Origin: Leptospira johnsonii
GTDB taxonomy: Bacteria > Spirochaetota > Leptospiria > Leptospirales > Leptospiraceae
Reading direction: 5' to 3'
DNA length: 64,000 nt
Assembly: GCF_003112675.1 (NCBI RefSeq)
Contig: NZ_BFAY01000005.1
Span: 62,001 to 126,000, forward strand
In this document: positions 7,466 through 16,789 of the stretch, piece by piece
Layout of the letters: every line of letters starts with the position of its first letter
Numbering within the stretch: position 1 is the first letter of the stretch
Made by a program: the position numbers and the translations under genes
Notes under the pieces: model-generated
What the model was told of the DNA's origin: nothing
Databases searched by the model: none
Seen by the model: the letters and a program-made list of their open reading frames with translations, nothing else

Positions 7466-8881
7466 ATGAAGAAAGGCTTTGCTCGAAGCAGATATTCGGT
7501 TTTTATAATATTCTTGTTATTCGTTTTGGGGAGCGGAGAAGTTTTGGCGATCGATGGCTTATACTTTAACGCGATCAATTCCAGATACTTAGGACTTGCT
7601 GGAGCGGGTTACGCACTCGGTGGTTCTCCTGTCGATGTTGCTTTGAACCCTGCGAACTTGTCATTGGTAAAAGGTAAAAAATTAGAATTCGGTTTGGGGG
7701 CTTCTCTTATTCAGAACAGATACAGGGACCGCTTCCAAGATCCGAATCCGGAACTGGTCTACGAGAACGATAAAACGTCTAACGTTGTGGGCCCTGGTCC
7801 TTACGTTGCTTTTAAACTTCCCGTTACAGAAAATATCAATTACGGTGTCACATTCTATGTTCCGGGAGGAGCTTCCGGAGGAGTGGACAAGATCACAAGA
7901 AATACTCCTACCGGAGAATCGGTAAACCAATGGGCGGATGTAAATTTGCCCGGGCCACTAGGAAATTCAAAACAGATCAAAGAATCCAATTCGAATACGT
8001 TTGCAGTTTTTAAATTGGTAAACGGACTCTCTGTTAAGTTTGGAAATTTATCTTTGGGTGGAAGTGTGGAACTCGCTTACGGGACTCAAAAATTAAATCA
8101 AAAATACTATGATATCACAGGGAATATAGAGATCCCCGGCCAAGGATATTATTATGAAAGTTCCAAGAATGCTTTCGCCTTGGGTGGCATTTTAGGAGCC
8201 AATTATTCTTTTTCGGATTCTTTCCGTATCGCCTATGCGTACCAATCTCATGTAGGAATTCCTCTAAACGGTGGATACTCGATCGGAACAAACGATCCGA
8301 ATTATTATCGTAAGACAGGTGTTTCTTATACTTTCGATCTTCCTGAAAAACATGTTTTAGGTCTTGCTTTCGGTCCGGAGAATCTAAAATTCGCATTGGA
8401 TTTCGTGTATACCAACTACGGTTCTTATTTGAGAAAGGCAAACCAAACCTTGGAAGATCCATGGCTTCCTACTCCAATCGGAAAAACAGGATCTGCGGAT
8501 GCACATTTGAATTTCAGGGACCAATGGGCGGTCATTTTGGGAGTAGAGTATAAGGCTTCTTCTTCCTGGATACTAAGAGGAGGATATTCTTATAATTCTC
8601 CATTAGTAAAAAGTAATGCATTGGGTGGGACTACTGGTGGATTTTTCTCTCTTACGGATATTGTTTCCGCAGGTTTCAGTTATTTATTCGACAGTTGGAG
8701 TTTGGATCTAGCGGTCAGTTATAATATTCCTAGGAAAACGATAGAAGGCGGAAAAGGAACGGATTGGGATCTGTCACATGCTGTTGGAAACGTGGGTAAC
8801 GCGAATCTAACCGGTTATTCTTATAATGCGAGGGCAGGAATTCCATCCTTCAGTATCGGCGCGGTAAAATCTTTTGATTGA
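7466..8881 (+). CDS. FadL/OmpP1/TodX-type outer membrane transport protein
   Basis: The protein has 471 residues and starts with a signal peptide (about residues 1-28, hydrophobic FIIFLLFVLGSGEVLA). The mature N-terminus (YFNAINSRYLGLAGAGYALGGSPVDVALNPANL) carries the NPA(N/G)L signature of the FadL family, whose members are 14-stranded beta-barrels that move long-chain fatty acids or other hydrophobic compounds across the outer membrane. Many alternating beta-strands with aromatic residues follow, and the C-terminus ends in a hydrophobic strand (SFSIGAVKSFD). The GGGGAGGAA ribosome-binding site is excellent. A terminator follows directly. It is divergent from the serine acetyltransferase and shares that gene's regulatory region. 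Confidence 0.92.
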   Translation: MKKGFARSRYSVFIIFLLFVLGSGEVLAIDGLYFNAINSRYLGLAGAGYALGGSPVDVALNPANLSLVKGKKLEFGLGASLIQNRYRDRFQDPNPELVYENDKTSNVVGPGPYVAFKLPVTENINYGVTFYVPGGASGGVDKITRNTPTGESVNQWADVNLPGPLGNSKQIKESNSNTFAVFKLVNGLSVKFGNLSLGGSVELAYGTQKLNQKYYDITGNIEIPGQGYYYESSKNAFALGGILGANYSFSDSFRIAYAYQSHVGIPLNGGYSIGTNDPNYYRKTGVSYTFDLPEKHVLGLAFGPENLKFALDFVYTNYGSYLRKANQTLEDPWLPTPIGKTGSADAHLNFRDQWAVILGVEYKASSSWILRGGYSYNSPLVKSNALGGTTGGFFSLTDIVSAGFSYLFDSWSLDLAVSYNIPRKTIEGGKGTDWDLSHAVGNVGNANLTGYSYNARAGIPSFSIGAVKSFD

Positions 8882-8897
8882 TATTATAAGACAATAG

Positions 8898-8917
8898 AGC
8901 CGGTTTCGCCGGCTTTT
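8898..8917 (+). terminator. Rho-independent terminator of the FadL-like gene
   Basis: AGCCGG at 8898-8903 pairs with CCGGCT at 8909-8914 around a five-base loop, followed by a short T-run. It begins 16 bases after the porin stop codon. Confidence 0.8.
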
Positions 8918-8994
8918 AAAAGAAAGGTAAAGCTTGCTCGGGACTTATTTATTCTTTCTAAAGAAGAATTTAAGTCCTCGTGTGTTTTCTAGGC

Positions 8995-9342
8995 TTAGTT
9001 AACGAAATTTCTCAACTGTTGGAATACGGAACCGGAGTGCGCTCTTATATAAAGGGCATAACTGCTGGTTAATATACTCAAAACAAGTGGTAGAAATTTA
9101 AAAAACTTATTTTTAGCAAACGAGAACAGTATAAACGCAGGGAATACTCCTACGATTGGTATTAACGATCCTATAAATAGGAATAGATAAAACACCCAAA
9201 AGGAGGCGATTTCTTCCTCTTCCGGTTTTCCTGTTCTGTACTTGATCGGTTTTTGAGGCTGGGCACGTGAATGAATCACGACGCCTGCCGGTTGGGTTTT
9301 CATTCGGTATTTTTGATCCGACTTCTGGCTTCTATTATCCAT
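8995..9342 (-). CDS. Small membrane protein of unknown function
   Basis: The predicted product has 115 residues. The first half (1-45) is polar and basic; the second half carries two hydrophobic segments, about 47-75 (FWVFYLFLFIGSLIPIVGVFPAFILF) and 80-95 (FLPLVLSILTSSYALYI), so it should be an integral inner-membrane protein. I do not recognise a family. The start is uncertain: the ATG at 9342 has no obvious Shine-Dalgarno sequence, and the internal Met at position 14 would give 102 residues. It converges on the porin and lies downstream of nothing on its own strand but the histidine kinase. Confidence 0.6.
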   Translation of the reverse strand: MDNRSQKSDQKYRMKTQPAGVVIHSRAQPQKPIKYRTGKPEEEEIASFWVFYLFLFIGSLIPIVGVFPAFILFSFAKNKFFKFLPLVLSILTSSYALYIRAHSGSVFQQLRNFVN

Positions 9343-9536
9343 TCCTTAAGTGTAGATCTTTTTGAAGGAAGAGCAATCTGATTCGGTTTATTTTTAAAAT
9401 AAATCGAATATTCCAAAAATTGAAATTGGATCGAATCGGATGAAATCGGACGTAAATGATTAGTTAGGCGGTAAATAGGTTCCATAACCTTCTATAAGGT
9501 GGGAATTCCTGCGAAAACGTGAATTTTCGTGTTTTA

Positions 9537-12242
9537 TCAATTTAAAGGGGAGGATGACCGTAATTCAATGATCATTTTAGTGCCTTGATCCAGTTCACTT
9601 TCCGCATAAATCCTGCCATTTAGAGCTTCTACTTGGGACTTAGTGAGAAAGAGTCCTACTCCTCTTGCATCCGGATGTCTATGGAATGTTTTATGTAAAC
9701 CGAATAGTTTGTTTTGGTATTTTTTCAGATCTATCCCTAATCCGTTGTCTTCTACGATCAGTAAATATTTTTCTTCCGAAATTTCCGTTCGGATCTCTAT
9801 TTTGGGAATTCTGTGAGAAGACCTATACTTAATAGAATTGGAAATTAGGTTCAGAAGGATACTTTCCAAATAAGTCTTATCGTATTCGAATTCTTCCAAC
9901 TCGGAGAAGTCGGAGCGGATCTCTGCGGACGTTTCCAAGATCTGACCTTCTAAAATTCTCAGGATCTTTTTTAGAATGGAATCGAATCTTACAGTTTCAA
10001 TCTTTCGTTTGGTTCCTTCTTGTATTTTTAATACTTCTACCAGGCTATCTAATGTCTCTTGCAGATAGTCGACAGAGATCTTGAATTTTCCGACTAAGGA
10101 ATGGACCTCTTCTTCGGATTTTGCTTCTTCCACCAATTCCACTAGGGAGATCAAATTGCTGGTAGGGGCCCGAAGATTATGAGAAGTGATATGTGCGTAG
10201 TTTAGAAGTTGGGCGTTCTTTCTTCCCAATTGGTCCGCTAAAATTTCCAATTGTAGTTTTGTATCTTCTAATCTTTCTAAATATTCCTGGGCGCCCGATA
10301 CGTCAGTGCCTATTCCTAAAAATCCGGAAAGTTTGGAGTCAAAACCCTTTACCGGAGTGATGATCATTTGCGCAGGGAAGACAGTTCCGTCCTTTCTTTT
10401 GTATTTCCAGATCCTGGAATCGTAGGATTCTCTTTTGGCGACCTCGCTGAATATATCAAATCCTTTGATTTCTTTTTTGTAAAGTTCGCTCAGTTCCTTA
10501 CTTCTCTTATTTGTGTCTTCCTTATCGTGGAGTATTTCAGGGGTATATTTTCCGATCAGTTCCTCTTCGGAATATCCGAATAGGTTCTCTGCTCCTTTAC
10601 TGAAAACCGTTATTACTCCCTGCAGATCCGTTTTGATAATAGCGACTTGGGTGGCTGAATCCAAGATCTGTTTCATCTCGTAGTTGATCGTGATCAAAGA
10701 TTGTTCTGCGAATTTCTTTTCGGTGATATCTTCTATCTGAGAAACGAAATATAGAAAGTTCCCAAGCTTGTCTCTGACGGAAGATACGCTCAAATTGATC
10801 CAGATAATGGAACCGTCTTTTTTGAAGTATCGTTTTTCCATTTTATATGATTCGATCTCTTTATCTAGGATCTGTTTTACATAACTTAAGTCTTTTTCCA
10901 GATCTTCTGGATGAGTGATGTCTTGGAAGGTTAGGGAATAGAATTCGGTCTCTGCATATCCAAGCATATCACAAAGTTTTTTGTTTACCTTTAACCATTT
11001 TCCTTCTGAAGAAACGAGGGCCATTCCGATCCCGTTACTTTCAAAAGCCCCTCTGAACATGAGTTCGCTTAATACTAGGTTATCTTCTATCCTTCTTCTT
11101 TCTTCTATGTCTTGGAAGATACCGAATAAACGTGTACATTTTCCTTCGGAGAATTCCGCATGCCCAATCGTTCGGACCCGTTTGGTTTTTCCCGTTTCCG
11201 TTTGGATCTGAAGATCCATATCATAATCTGTTCCGGAATGTAATGCACTTTCGATGGCAAGTATCATTCTTGCTTTATCTTCTCCTACTCGGGCAAATCG
11301 AATAAAGTCATCTAGTTTAGGAGAGTGGTCATCTGGGACCTCGAATATCTCTTTGGTCTTTTTGCTCCAATAAGTATTGTTCGATATAAAATCTATTTCC
11401 CAGGTCCCGATCTTTGCGATCTCATTTACTCTTGCCAGATTTTCCTGGTTCTTTCTGGATTCTTGGTCAGCCTGTTTGATTCGAGTAATATCCCAATTTG
11501 TTCCGATCATCTGGATCGGATTTCCTTCAGAATCCCGGAACACTGCGGCAATCGCCTTAATATAGTGTACTGATCTATCAGGCCAGAGGATCCGAAATTC
11601 GGTATCGAATTCCTTTCTTCCTGCAACTGCATTATAAAAGTCTTCTATTGCTCTGGTTTTATCCTCAGGGTGAAGCGATTTCTCCCAGGCCTCATATGCA
11701 CCTGAAAATTCCGTCTTTGGAACACCGTATAGATTGTACATTCCTTCGTCCCAGACTAAGACATTTTTGATCAGGTCTAAGTCCCAGATTCCTACGTTAG
11801 CCGCTTTTGTGGCGAGTTTTAATCTTCTGTTGCTTTGTCGAAGAGATTCACGATCCGCCTTGGGTTTGGTGATCTCTTGGAATAAGAATACAAATTTGTA
11901 AGATGCTTGTTCGGAAGTTTTTATATAGCGGATCCCCACTTTAAAGTATAAAAAGTCCCCATCAGAGCCGGCGATCTTCAATTCGAATGCAGAAGGATTT
12001 TTGCCGTTTTTTGCTGATTCAATTTCTAATTCAAATTTTGTCCTGTCAGCAGGATGGATCTTTGTTAGGAGGAATGAGAGAGAAATTTCGGATTCGTTTA
12101 AACCTAAACGTTTAGAGAGTTGGGGAGGGATCTTGCAGAGACTTATATCTTCCGTTTCCCAGACATACGTGTCTAGAAGTTCGGTTAGGAAATCCAGGGT
12201 TTGAGCAGTTTGGTTTTTTCCGAGTTCTTCTTTCTGAGACAT
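9537..12242 (-). CDS. Multi-PAS sensor histidine kinase
   Basis: The 901-residue protein has no signal peptide or membrane segment, so it is a cytosolic sensor. I count about five PAS/PAC units between residues 20 and 650, each closing with the usual tail (GTNWDITRIKQA, GIFQDIEERRRIE, SQIEDITEKKFAE, GIGTDVSGAQEY). A HisKA region follows with the phosphoacceptor His688 in AHITSHNLRAPTS, then a HATPase domain (about 775-900) with NLISNSIKYRS (N box), EDNGLGID (G1) and a GVGLFLTKSQVE (G2) motif. SHNLRAP-type kinases usually pass phosphate to a separate response regulator; none is adjacent. The ligand of the PAS domains cannot be told from sequence. Confidence 0.95.
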   Translation of the reverse strand: MSQKEELGKNQTAQTLDFLTELLDTYVWETEDISLCKIPPQLSKRLGLNESEISLSFLLTKIHPADRTKFELEIESAKNGKNPSAFELKIAGSDGDFLYFKVGIRYIKTSEQASYKFVFLFQEITKPKADRESLRQSNRRLKLATKAANVGIWDLDLIKNVLVWDEGMYNLYGVPKTEFSGAYEAWEKSLHPEDKTRAIEDFYNAVAGRKEFDTEFRILWPDRSVHYIKAIAAVFRDSEGNPIQMIGTNWDITRIKQADQESRKNQENLARVNEIAKIGTWEIDFISNNTYWSKKTKEIFEVPDDHSPKLDDFIRFARVGEDKARMILAIESALHSGTDYDMDLQIQTETGKTKRVRTIGHAEFSEGKCTRLFGIFQDIEERRRIEDNLVLSELMFRGAFESNGIGMALVSSEGKWLKVNKKLCDMLGYAETEFYSLTFQDITHPEDLEKDLSYVKQILDKEIESYKMEKRYFKKDGSIIWINLSVSSVRDKLGNFLYFVSQIEDITEKKFAEQSLITINYEMKQILDSATQVAIIKTDLQGVITVFSKGAENLFGYSEEELIGKYTPEILHDKEDTNKRSKELSELYKKEIKGFDIFSEVAKRESYDSRIWKYKRKDGTVFPAQMIITPVKGFDSKLSGFLGIGTDVSGAQEYLERLEDTKLQLEILADQLGRKNAQLLNYAHITSHNLRAPTSNLISLVELVEEAKSEEEVHSLVGKFKISVDYLQETLDSLVEVLKIQEGTKRKIETVRFDSILKKILRILEGQILETSAEIRSDFSELEEFEYDKTYLESILLNLISNSIKYRSSHRIPKIEIRTEISEEKYLLIVEDNGLGIDLKKYQNKLFGLHKTFHRHPDARGVGLFLTKSQVEALNGRIYAESELDQGTKMIIELRSSSPLN

Positions 12243-12348
12243 ACCGGGTTCAACTCGGGGTCGATGGAATTTTAGACGTATGATTTAGGATGTCAACACC
12301 AAACAAAAAAGTTCTTTCTGTATTCTGGATCTAGTCTCTTATTTAGGT

Positions 12349-13155
12349 ATGTCCGATCTTCCATTGATTACAAAAGTTCACGAAGTAACAGGCGGTAAAA
12401 TTTTCCAGATCACGATGAATCGTCCGGACGTTCATAACGCAGTGAATAAAGAGATGGCGGATCTATTTGTGGAAGCATGGAAAACTTTCCAAAAAGATCC
12501 GGAACTTACCGTAGCTGTTTTGCATGGAGCAGGAGATAAGGCCTTTTGTTCCGGAGCAGACCTTTCCGGTTTAGATAAAATGGCAAATCTGTATCTAAAC
12601 AAAGAAGAAAGAGAAGAATATGCTAAGAATGATCGAGGCCCTTTAGGTGGTTCGAGGATCGTCCAGAAAAAACCTGTGATCACTATATCCCACGGCTATA
12701 CTTACGCAGGTGGTTTGGAATTATTTTGTCACGGTCATATTCGTATCGCGGAGCCTCAGGCAATATTCTCCGTAGCTTGTAGAAGATGGGGAGTTCCTCT
12801 TGTAGATGGTGGAACAGTGTATCTTCCTAGGTTGCTTGGTTGGGGATCTGCGTTACCGATGATTCTCACAGGACAAAGGATACGGGCGGAGAGAGCCTAC
12901 CAACTGGGTTTAGTTTGGGAACTTGCGAAAAAAGGAAAGGGTTTAGAAAGAGCATTTTCTTATGCAACCCAACTTTGCAGACAACCTAGAGATGCAATGT
13001 TCGCGGACCTGAATTCGGCTTTAGAAGGTTGGAATCTACCTTTACAAGAAGCGCTGAGTGTAGAAGCCAGAAATACTTTTCCTGTAATGGAAAGCAAAAG
13101 TACCAAAGAAGGTGTAAAACGTTTCTTGGATGGGGACCGTTTTTGGTTTAGATGA
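12349..13155 (+). CDS. Enoyl-CoA hydratase/isomerase family protein with an unusual active site
   Basis: The 268-residue protein has the crotonase fold: the N-terminal TMNRPDVHNAVNKEM segment, the CoA/oxyanion segment FCSGADLSGLDKM, and the second oxyanion motif YTYAGGLELFCHG. The region that normally supplies the two catalytic glutamates (PEx.LG..P..GG) reads VACRRWGVPLVDGG. The first glutamate is thus absent and the second is replaced by Asp, so plain enoyl-CoA hydration is doubtful. Isomerase, thioesterase or another crotonase reaction is possible. It stands alone, divergent from the histidine kinase. The start ATG follows a short AGG and the N-terminus fits the family. Confidence 0.9.
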   Translation: MSDLPLITKVHEVTGGKIFQITMNRPDVHNAVNKEMADLFVEAWKTFQKDPELTVAVLHGAGDKAFCSGADLSGLDKMANLYLNKEEREEYAKNDRGPLGGSRIVQKKPVITISHGYTYAGGLELFCHGHIRIAEPQAIFSVACRRWGVPLVDGGTVYLPRLLGWGSALPMILTGQRIRAERAYQLGLVWELAKKGKGLERAFSYATQLCRQPRDAMFADLNSALEGWNLPLQEALSVEARNTFPVMESKSTKEGVKRFLDGDRFWFR

Positions 13156-13293
13156 AATAAAACAAGTATAGGACATTCTCTATTTCCAAAATTGTATTGT
13201 TGGTTCCGAACAATAGTGATCTAATCCTAAAACCATTGCGGATACGTATCAATCGGATATTGTTAGGAAAAATTATCTGCCATAATATGGAGA

Positions 13294-13569
13294 ATGTTTA
13301 TGCGAACTAAAAATAGGATTTTGATCTTACTTTTGTTTCTATCTTCGATTGGTTTCGTAAATTGTGATGCTTATAACGATTTATACGGAACCGGAGGAGA
13401 TGATAAGAATGACAAGAAGACCTGCAGCGCGGCCGCCGCATTGTATTTAAGTTGTTCGAACGAAAACCCTGGTTATGCAAATACTGCATGCTCTTCCCAA
13501 TATCTATTGGCCGCTGCTGCTTGCGGTTACGGTGGGGGAAGTGGAGGAGGAGGCGGGGGAGGTTATTAA
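13294..13569 (+). CDS. Small Gly/Cys-rich lipoprotein
   Basis: This 91-residue protein (89 if the second Met is used) has a spirochaete-type lipoprotein signal peptide: a basic start, a hydrophobic core and the lipobox GFVNC at about residue 25. The mature part carries four further cysteines in CSAAAALYLSC and ACSSQYLLAAAAC and ends in a glycine run (GYGGGSGGGGGGGY). The pattern of paired cysteines recurs in small Leptospira lipoproteins without a known role. It is monocistronic, with its own terminator directly after it. Confidence 0.8.
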   Translation: MFMRTKNRILILLLFLSSIGFVNCDAYNDLYGTGGDDKNDKKTCSAAAALYLSCSNENPGYANTACSSQYLLAAAACGYGGGSGGGGGGGY

Positions 13570-13591
13570 AACTTTTCCCCGACGAACAATA

Positions 13592-13621
13592 GCGGATCTG
13601 CTTTTGTTAGATCCGCCTTTT
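13592..13621 (+). terminator. Rho-independent terminator of the small lipoprotein gene
   Basis: GCGGATCT at 13592-13599 pairs with AGATCCGC at 13609-13616 around a nine-base loop and is followed by CTTTT. Confidence 0.8.
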
Positions 13622-13624
13622 CGT

Positions 13625-14542
13625 TTATTTTTGTTCCGAAAGGATTTCTACATCCCATTCTTTTAAATTAGTTAATACATAATTCAAAAGTGTTTCCTGA
13701 GCCTTCCTGGAATCCTTAGTATCTATCTGGGGACCGAACTTCATATGGATCTTTCGGTCCCTATAAAGGCTGCCTAGATCTTTCCAGATTTTACCATTTT
13801 GCCAAAAATCCGTTTTGATCGCAAATGGAACTACCGGAACTCCCGCTCTCGCTGCAAGTTTAACCGCGATAGAATTAAATTCTGCCGGATTAAAAGTTCG
13901 GGTCCTTGTACTTTGAGGAAAAACTACAATAGAGACTCCTTTTTTCAGAAGATTGACTCCTTCTTCCAATACTTTTACTAGATCTTCTCTTGGATTGTCG
14001 CGTCCAACTGCGATCGGGTCTCTACTTCTCATGATAGGACCGAAATAACCTTTTATTAAACTTTCTTTAACTACATAGGTAAGCCTTCTGTGAGGCACCA
14101 AAAAATATGAAAAGACGAAAGTTTCTAAAACGCTCATATGGTTTCCCGCAAAAACCACAGGTCCCTTGGGAGAAATAACGTTTTCTAGGTTATCTATTTG
14201 GAATTTGCCCTCGCAGCCTTCGATCAAGTCTAATATCCCACCCGATAATTCTATCCAACGAGGATCGAAAAACTTTCCTTTCAAGGCGTCCTTTCTTGCG
14301 ATGAAGATCTGACGGAAGTATCCATACAAAAAAGTAAGATCGGAACGGAATAAGAATCGATCTAAGAGCCATCTTTTTCGATCGGGAGGAGTGATGTATC
14401 TCAAGCTCACTCCTTCTCTCAGTTCGATCCTGCGTCCCAATTCTTCCTTGGTTAAGTCGTAAATCCCTGTGATCAGCGCTGAATCCGGGATTTTAACTAT
14501 AGGCGTTGTGATCTTATCATAAATGGATTCTATTAAACTCAC
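13625..14542 (-). CDS. PlsC-like lysophospholipid acyltransferase
   Basis: The 305-residue protein belongs to the glycerol-phosphate acyltransferase superfamily, which acylates lysophospholipids such as lysophosphatidic acid. Motif I appears as NHMSVLE (an NHx4E variant of NHx4D) around residue 133. The second motif, with phosphate-binding residues, is FPQSTRT, a variant of FPEGTRS, followed by GVPVVPFAIKT. Hydrophobic patches suggest membrane association. The start is GTG with AAGGAA seven bases before it. It sits downstream of leuCD on the same strand but with a 130-base gap, so co-transcription is uncertain. Replacement of the motif residues (Glu for Asp, Gln-Ser for Glu-Gly) makes the exact substrate unclear. 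Confidence 0.85.
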   Translation of the reverse strand: MSLIESIYDKITTPIVKIPDSALITGIYDLTKEELGRRIELREGVSLRYITPPDRKRWLLDRFLFRSDLTFLYGYFRQIFIARKDALKGKFFDPRWIELSGGILDLIEGCEGKFQIDNLENVISPKGPVVFAGNHMSVLETFVFSYFLVPHRRLTYVVKESLIKGYFGPIMRSRDPIAVGRDNPREDLVKVLEEGVNLLKKGVSIVVFPQSTRTRTFNPAEFNSIAVKLAARAGVPVVPFAIKTDFWQNGKIWKDLGSLYRDRKIHMKFGPQIDTKDSRKAQETLLNYVLTNLKEWDVEILSEQK

Positions 14543-14670
14543 TCTAGGTTCCTTTTAGAAGCGTAAAGAATGACGAACATATTAATTTTCCCCGAATTCT
14601 TTTCCAGCTAATAAAAGGTTTTTTAAGATCTATTGTGCGGAGCACCGGAACTAAAATGCTTGGGAGAAGA

Positions 14671-15297
14671 TCACCAATGTACTTCCAAAAACGGTTTTTC
14701 TGCTTTGCATTTTTGTTCGAAATCCAGGATCTCTTTTGCATTTTTCAAAGTGATATCAATATCATCCCAGCCGTTTCGGATCCGATTTACAGAAGCTGTA
14801 TCCAAATGGAAGTTGAATGTTCTGTCTCCCGCTTGCACTTCGAAATTTTCGAGATCGACCCGAATCGAAGAACCTGGATTTTTTGAAACCCATTCGTTTA
14901 GGTAGGAGATCTCTTCTTCTTTCAAACGAACTAGTGCGATCCCATTCTTTGCAGAATTAATAGAGAATATATCGGCAAAAGAAGGAGCCAAAATCGCTCT
15001 GAACCCAAAATCCGAAAGTGCCCAAGGAGCATGTTCTCTACTGGAGCCGCAGCCGAAATTTTTTCCTGCTATAAGCACACTTGCATTCTTAAATTTTTCC
15101 TGGTTCAAAATGAATTCAGGATTTGGAATATTTCCTTCTAAGTCCGAATATCTCCAGTCATGGAATAGATGTTTTCCAAAACCGTTCTTATCTATAAGTT
15201 TCATAAACTGTTTAGGAAGTATTTGGTCCGTATCGATATCCTCTCTTGGGATAGAGATCGCAACTCCATTATGTATCGTCCAAATTTTTGGGTTCAT
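14671..15297 (-). CDS. leuD: 3-isopropylmalate dehydratase small subunit
   Basis: The 208-residue product matches Leu[25 protein letters not shown] near the start, the [20 protein letters not shown] signature in the centre, and [17 protein letters not shown] beyond it. With LeuC it isomerises 2-isopropylmalate to 3-isopropylmalate in leucine synthesis. The start codon overlaps the leuC stop by four bases, so the two subunits are translationally coupled. Length is normal for the family. Confidence 0.97.
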   Translation of the reverse strand: MNPKIWTIHNGVAISIPREDIDTDQILPKQFMKLIDKNGFGKHLFHDWRYSDLEGNIPNPEFILNQEKFKNASVLIAGKNFGCGSSREHAPWALSDFGFRAILAPSFADIFSINSAKNGIALVRLKEEEISYLNEWVSKNPGSSIRVDLENFEVQAGDRTFNFHLDTASVNRIRNGWDDIDITLKNAKEILDFEQKCKAEKPFLEVHW

Positions 15298-16697
15298 GCC
15301 AATTTCCTCACATCTGAAAATTTTCCTGTCACTGCCGCAGCGGCTGCCATAGAAGGACTGACTAAATGTGTTCTTCCGCCTCGACCTTGCCTTCCTTCAA
15401 AGTTTCGGTTAGAAGTAGAAGCACATCTTTCTCCCGGTTTTAATACGTCGTCGTTCATCGCGAGACATAGGGAACAACCGGGTTCTCTCCATTCAAATCC
15501 TGCTTCTTTAAAAATTATATCCAGACCTTCGGATTCCGCCTGACGTTTTACCGATCCAGAGCCTGGAACCACCAATGCTTGCACCCCTGGATGTACTTTT
15601 TTACCTCTTGCTACTTCTGCTGCAGATCTTAAGTCTTCTATCCTGGAATTTGTACAGGAACCAATGAATACCTTGTCAATTTTGATCTCAGAGATAGGAG
15701 TTCCCGGTTTTAAACCCATATACTCCAATGCGTTCTTAGCGGTTTCCTTGGCTCGGGTATCTTGGAAGTCTTCCGGATTCGGAACGACACCTCCAATCGA
15801 TAGAGACTGAGAAGGATTGGTTCCCCAGGTAACCTGAGGATCTATTTTAGAAATATCTAATTCAATAGTCTCATCGTATACTGCGTCTTTATCAGTGAAA
15901 AATGTTCTCCAAAATTCTACGGCTTGGTCAAAACTTTTGCCTTTGGGGACAAGCTTTCTATCTTTCAAATAATCGAATGTGATTTGGTCGGGTGCGATCA
16001 GGCTCGCTCTTGCTCCCGCTTCGATACTCATATTACATAGAGTCATTCTCCCTTCCATAGAAAGTGATTCGATCCATTCACCCTTGTATTCCATGGTGAA
16101 ACCTCTTCCTCCTGAGGTTCCTATTTTAGAGATCAGTTCCAAGACTATGTCTTTGGCTGTGATCCCGAAGCCTGGTTTACCTATAAAACGCACCAACATG
16201 GATTTAGTTTTAGCCTGTTTTAATGTTTGGGTAGCAAGCACGTGTTCCACTTCGCTTGTTCCGATCCCGAACGCTAAAGCGCCGAATGCCCCATGAGTTG
16301 CTGTATGAGAATCTCCACACACAATGATTGAACCTGGGATCGTAAATCCTAATTCAGGTCCCAAAACATGCACGATCCCTTGGTCAGGGTCTTCGGGTCC
16401 GAATAAACGTATCCCGTAGTCTTTGCAATTTTTTTCCATGGTATCTATCTGCAATCTGGAGACAGGCCCTGCAGCATCTCTGTTCTTGCGATCTCTTGTG
16501 GAAACATTATGATCCACCACTCCGAAGGTAAGATCGGTCCTTCTTACGTTTCTATTCTTATTCCTTAAACCTTCGAATGCCTGAGCGGAAGTCACTTCAT
16601 GAAGAATATGACGGTCCACATATAAAATGGATTCAGAATCCGAATTTTCGGAGATCTTATGATATTCCCAAATTTTGTCGTATAGAGTTTGTCCCAT
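15294..16697 (-). CDS. leuC: 3-isopropylmalate dehydratase large subunit
   Basis: The 467-residue protein is the aconitase-like large subunit of isopropylmalate isomerase. Three cysteine motifs that hold the [4Fe-4S] cluster are present: [18 protein letters not shown], [11 protein letters not shown] and [11 protein letters not shown]. The N-terminus (LYDKIWEYH..., [22 protein letters not shown]) is typical of LeuC. A GAGGGAAAT site precedes the ATG. It is divergent from a LysR-type gene across 92 bases that include a palindromic operator, so leucine-pathway control by that regulator is likely. Confidence 0.97.
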   Translation of the reverse strand: MGQTLYDKIWEYHKISENSDSESILYVDRHILHEVTSAQAFEGLRNKNRNVRRTDLTFGVVDHNVSTRDRKNRDAAGPVSRLQIDTMEKNCKDYGIRLFGPEDPDQGIVHVLGPELGFTIPGSIIVCGDSHTATHGAFGALAFGIGTSEVEHVLATQTLKQAKTKSMLVRFIGKPGFGITAKDIVLELISKIGTSGGRGFTMEYKGEWIESLSMEGRMTLCNMSIEAGARASLIAPDQITFDYLKDRKLVPKGKSFDQAVEFWRTFFTDKDAVYDETIELDISKIDPQVTWGTNPSQSLSIGGVVPNPEDFQDTRAKETAKNALEYMGLKPGTPISEIKIDKVFIGSCTNSRIEDLRSAAEVARGKKVHPGVQALVVPGSGSVKRQAESEGLDIIFKEAGFEWREPGCSLCLAMNDDVLKPGERCASTSNRNFEGRQGRGGRTHLVSPSMAAAAAVTGKFSDVRKLA

Positions 16698-16764
16698 ATT
16701 TCCCTCTTGTGAAAGAAGGTATCAAATTTACTGATATAATGCAAATAAATTGGTTTTATAAAAT

Positions 16765-16783
16765 ATATAACTAAAAGTTATAT
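16765..16783. promoter_or_regulatory. Palindromic LysR-type operator between leuCD and the LysR gene
   Basis: ATATAACT at 16765-16772 and AGTTATAT at 16776-16783 form a perfect inverted repeat around AAA. It contains the T-N11-A pattern of LysR-type boxes (T16768 to A16780) and lies seven bases upstream of the LysR start codon, about 80 bases upstream of leuC. This position suits autorepression together with control of leuCD. Confidence 0.6.
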
Positions 16784-16789
16784 GTAGTT

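Noticed and set aside
9300..9485. 61-residue minus-strand frame near the small membrane protein
   Set aside because: It overlaps that gene's start in another frame and has no ribosome-binding site; composition looks random.
14544..14741. 65-residue minus-strand frame between plsC-like and leuD genes
   Set aside because: It overlaps the 3' part of leuD in another frame and has no Shine-Dalgarno site or domain.
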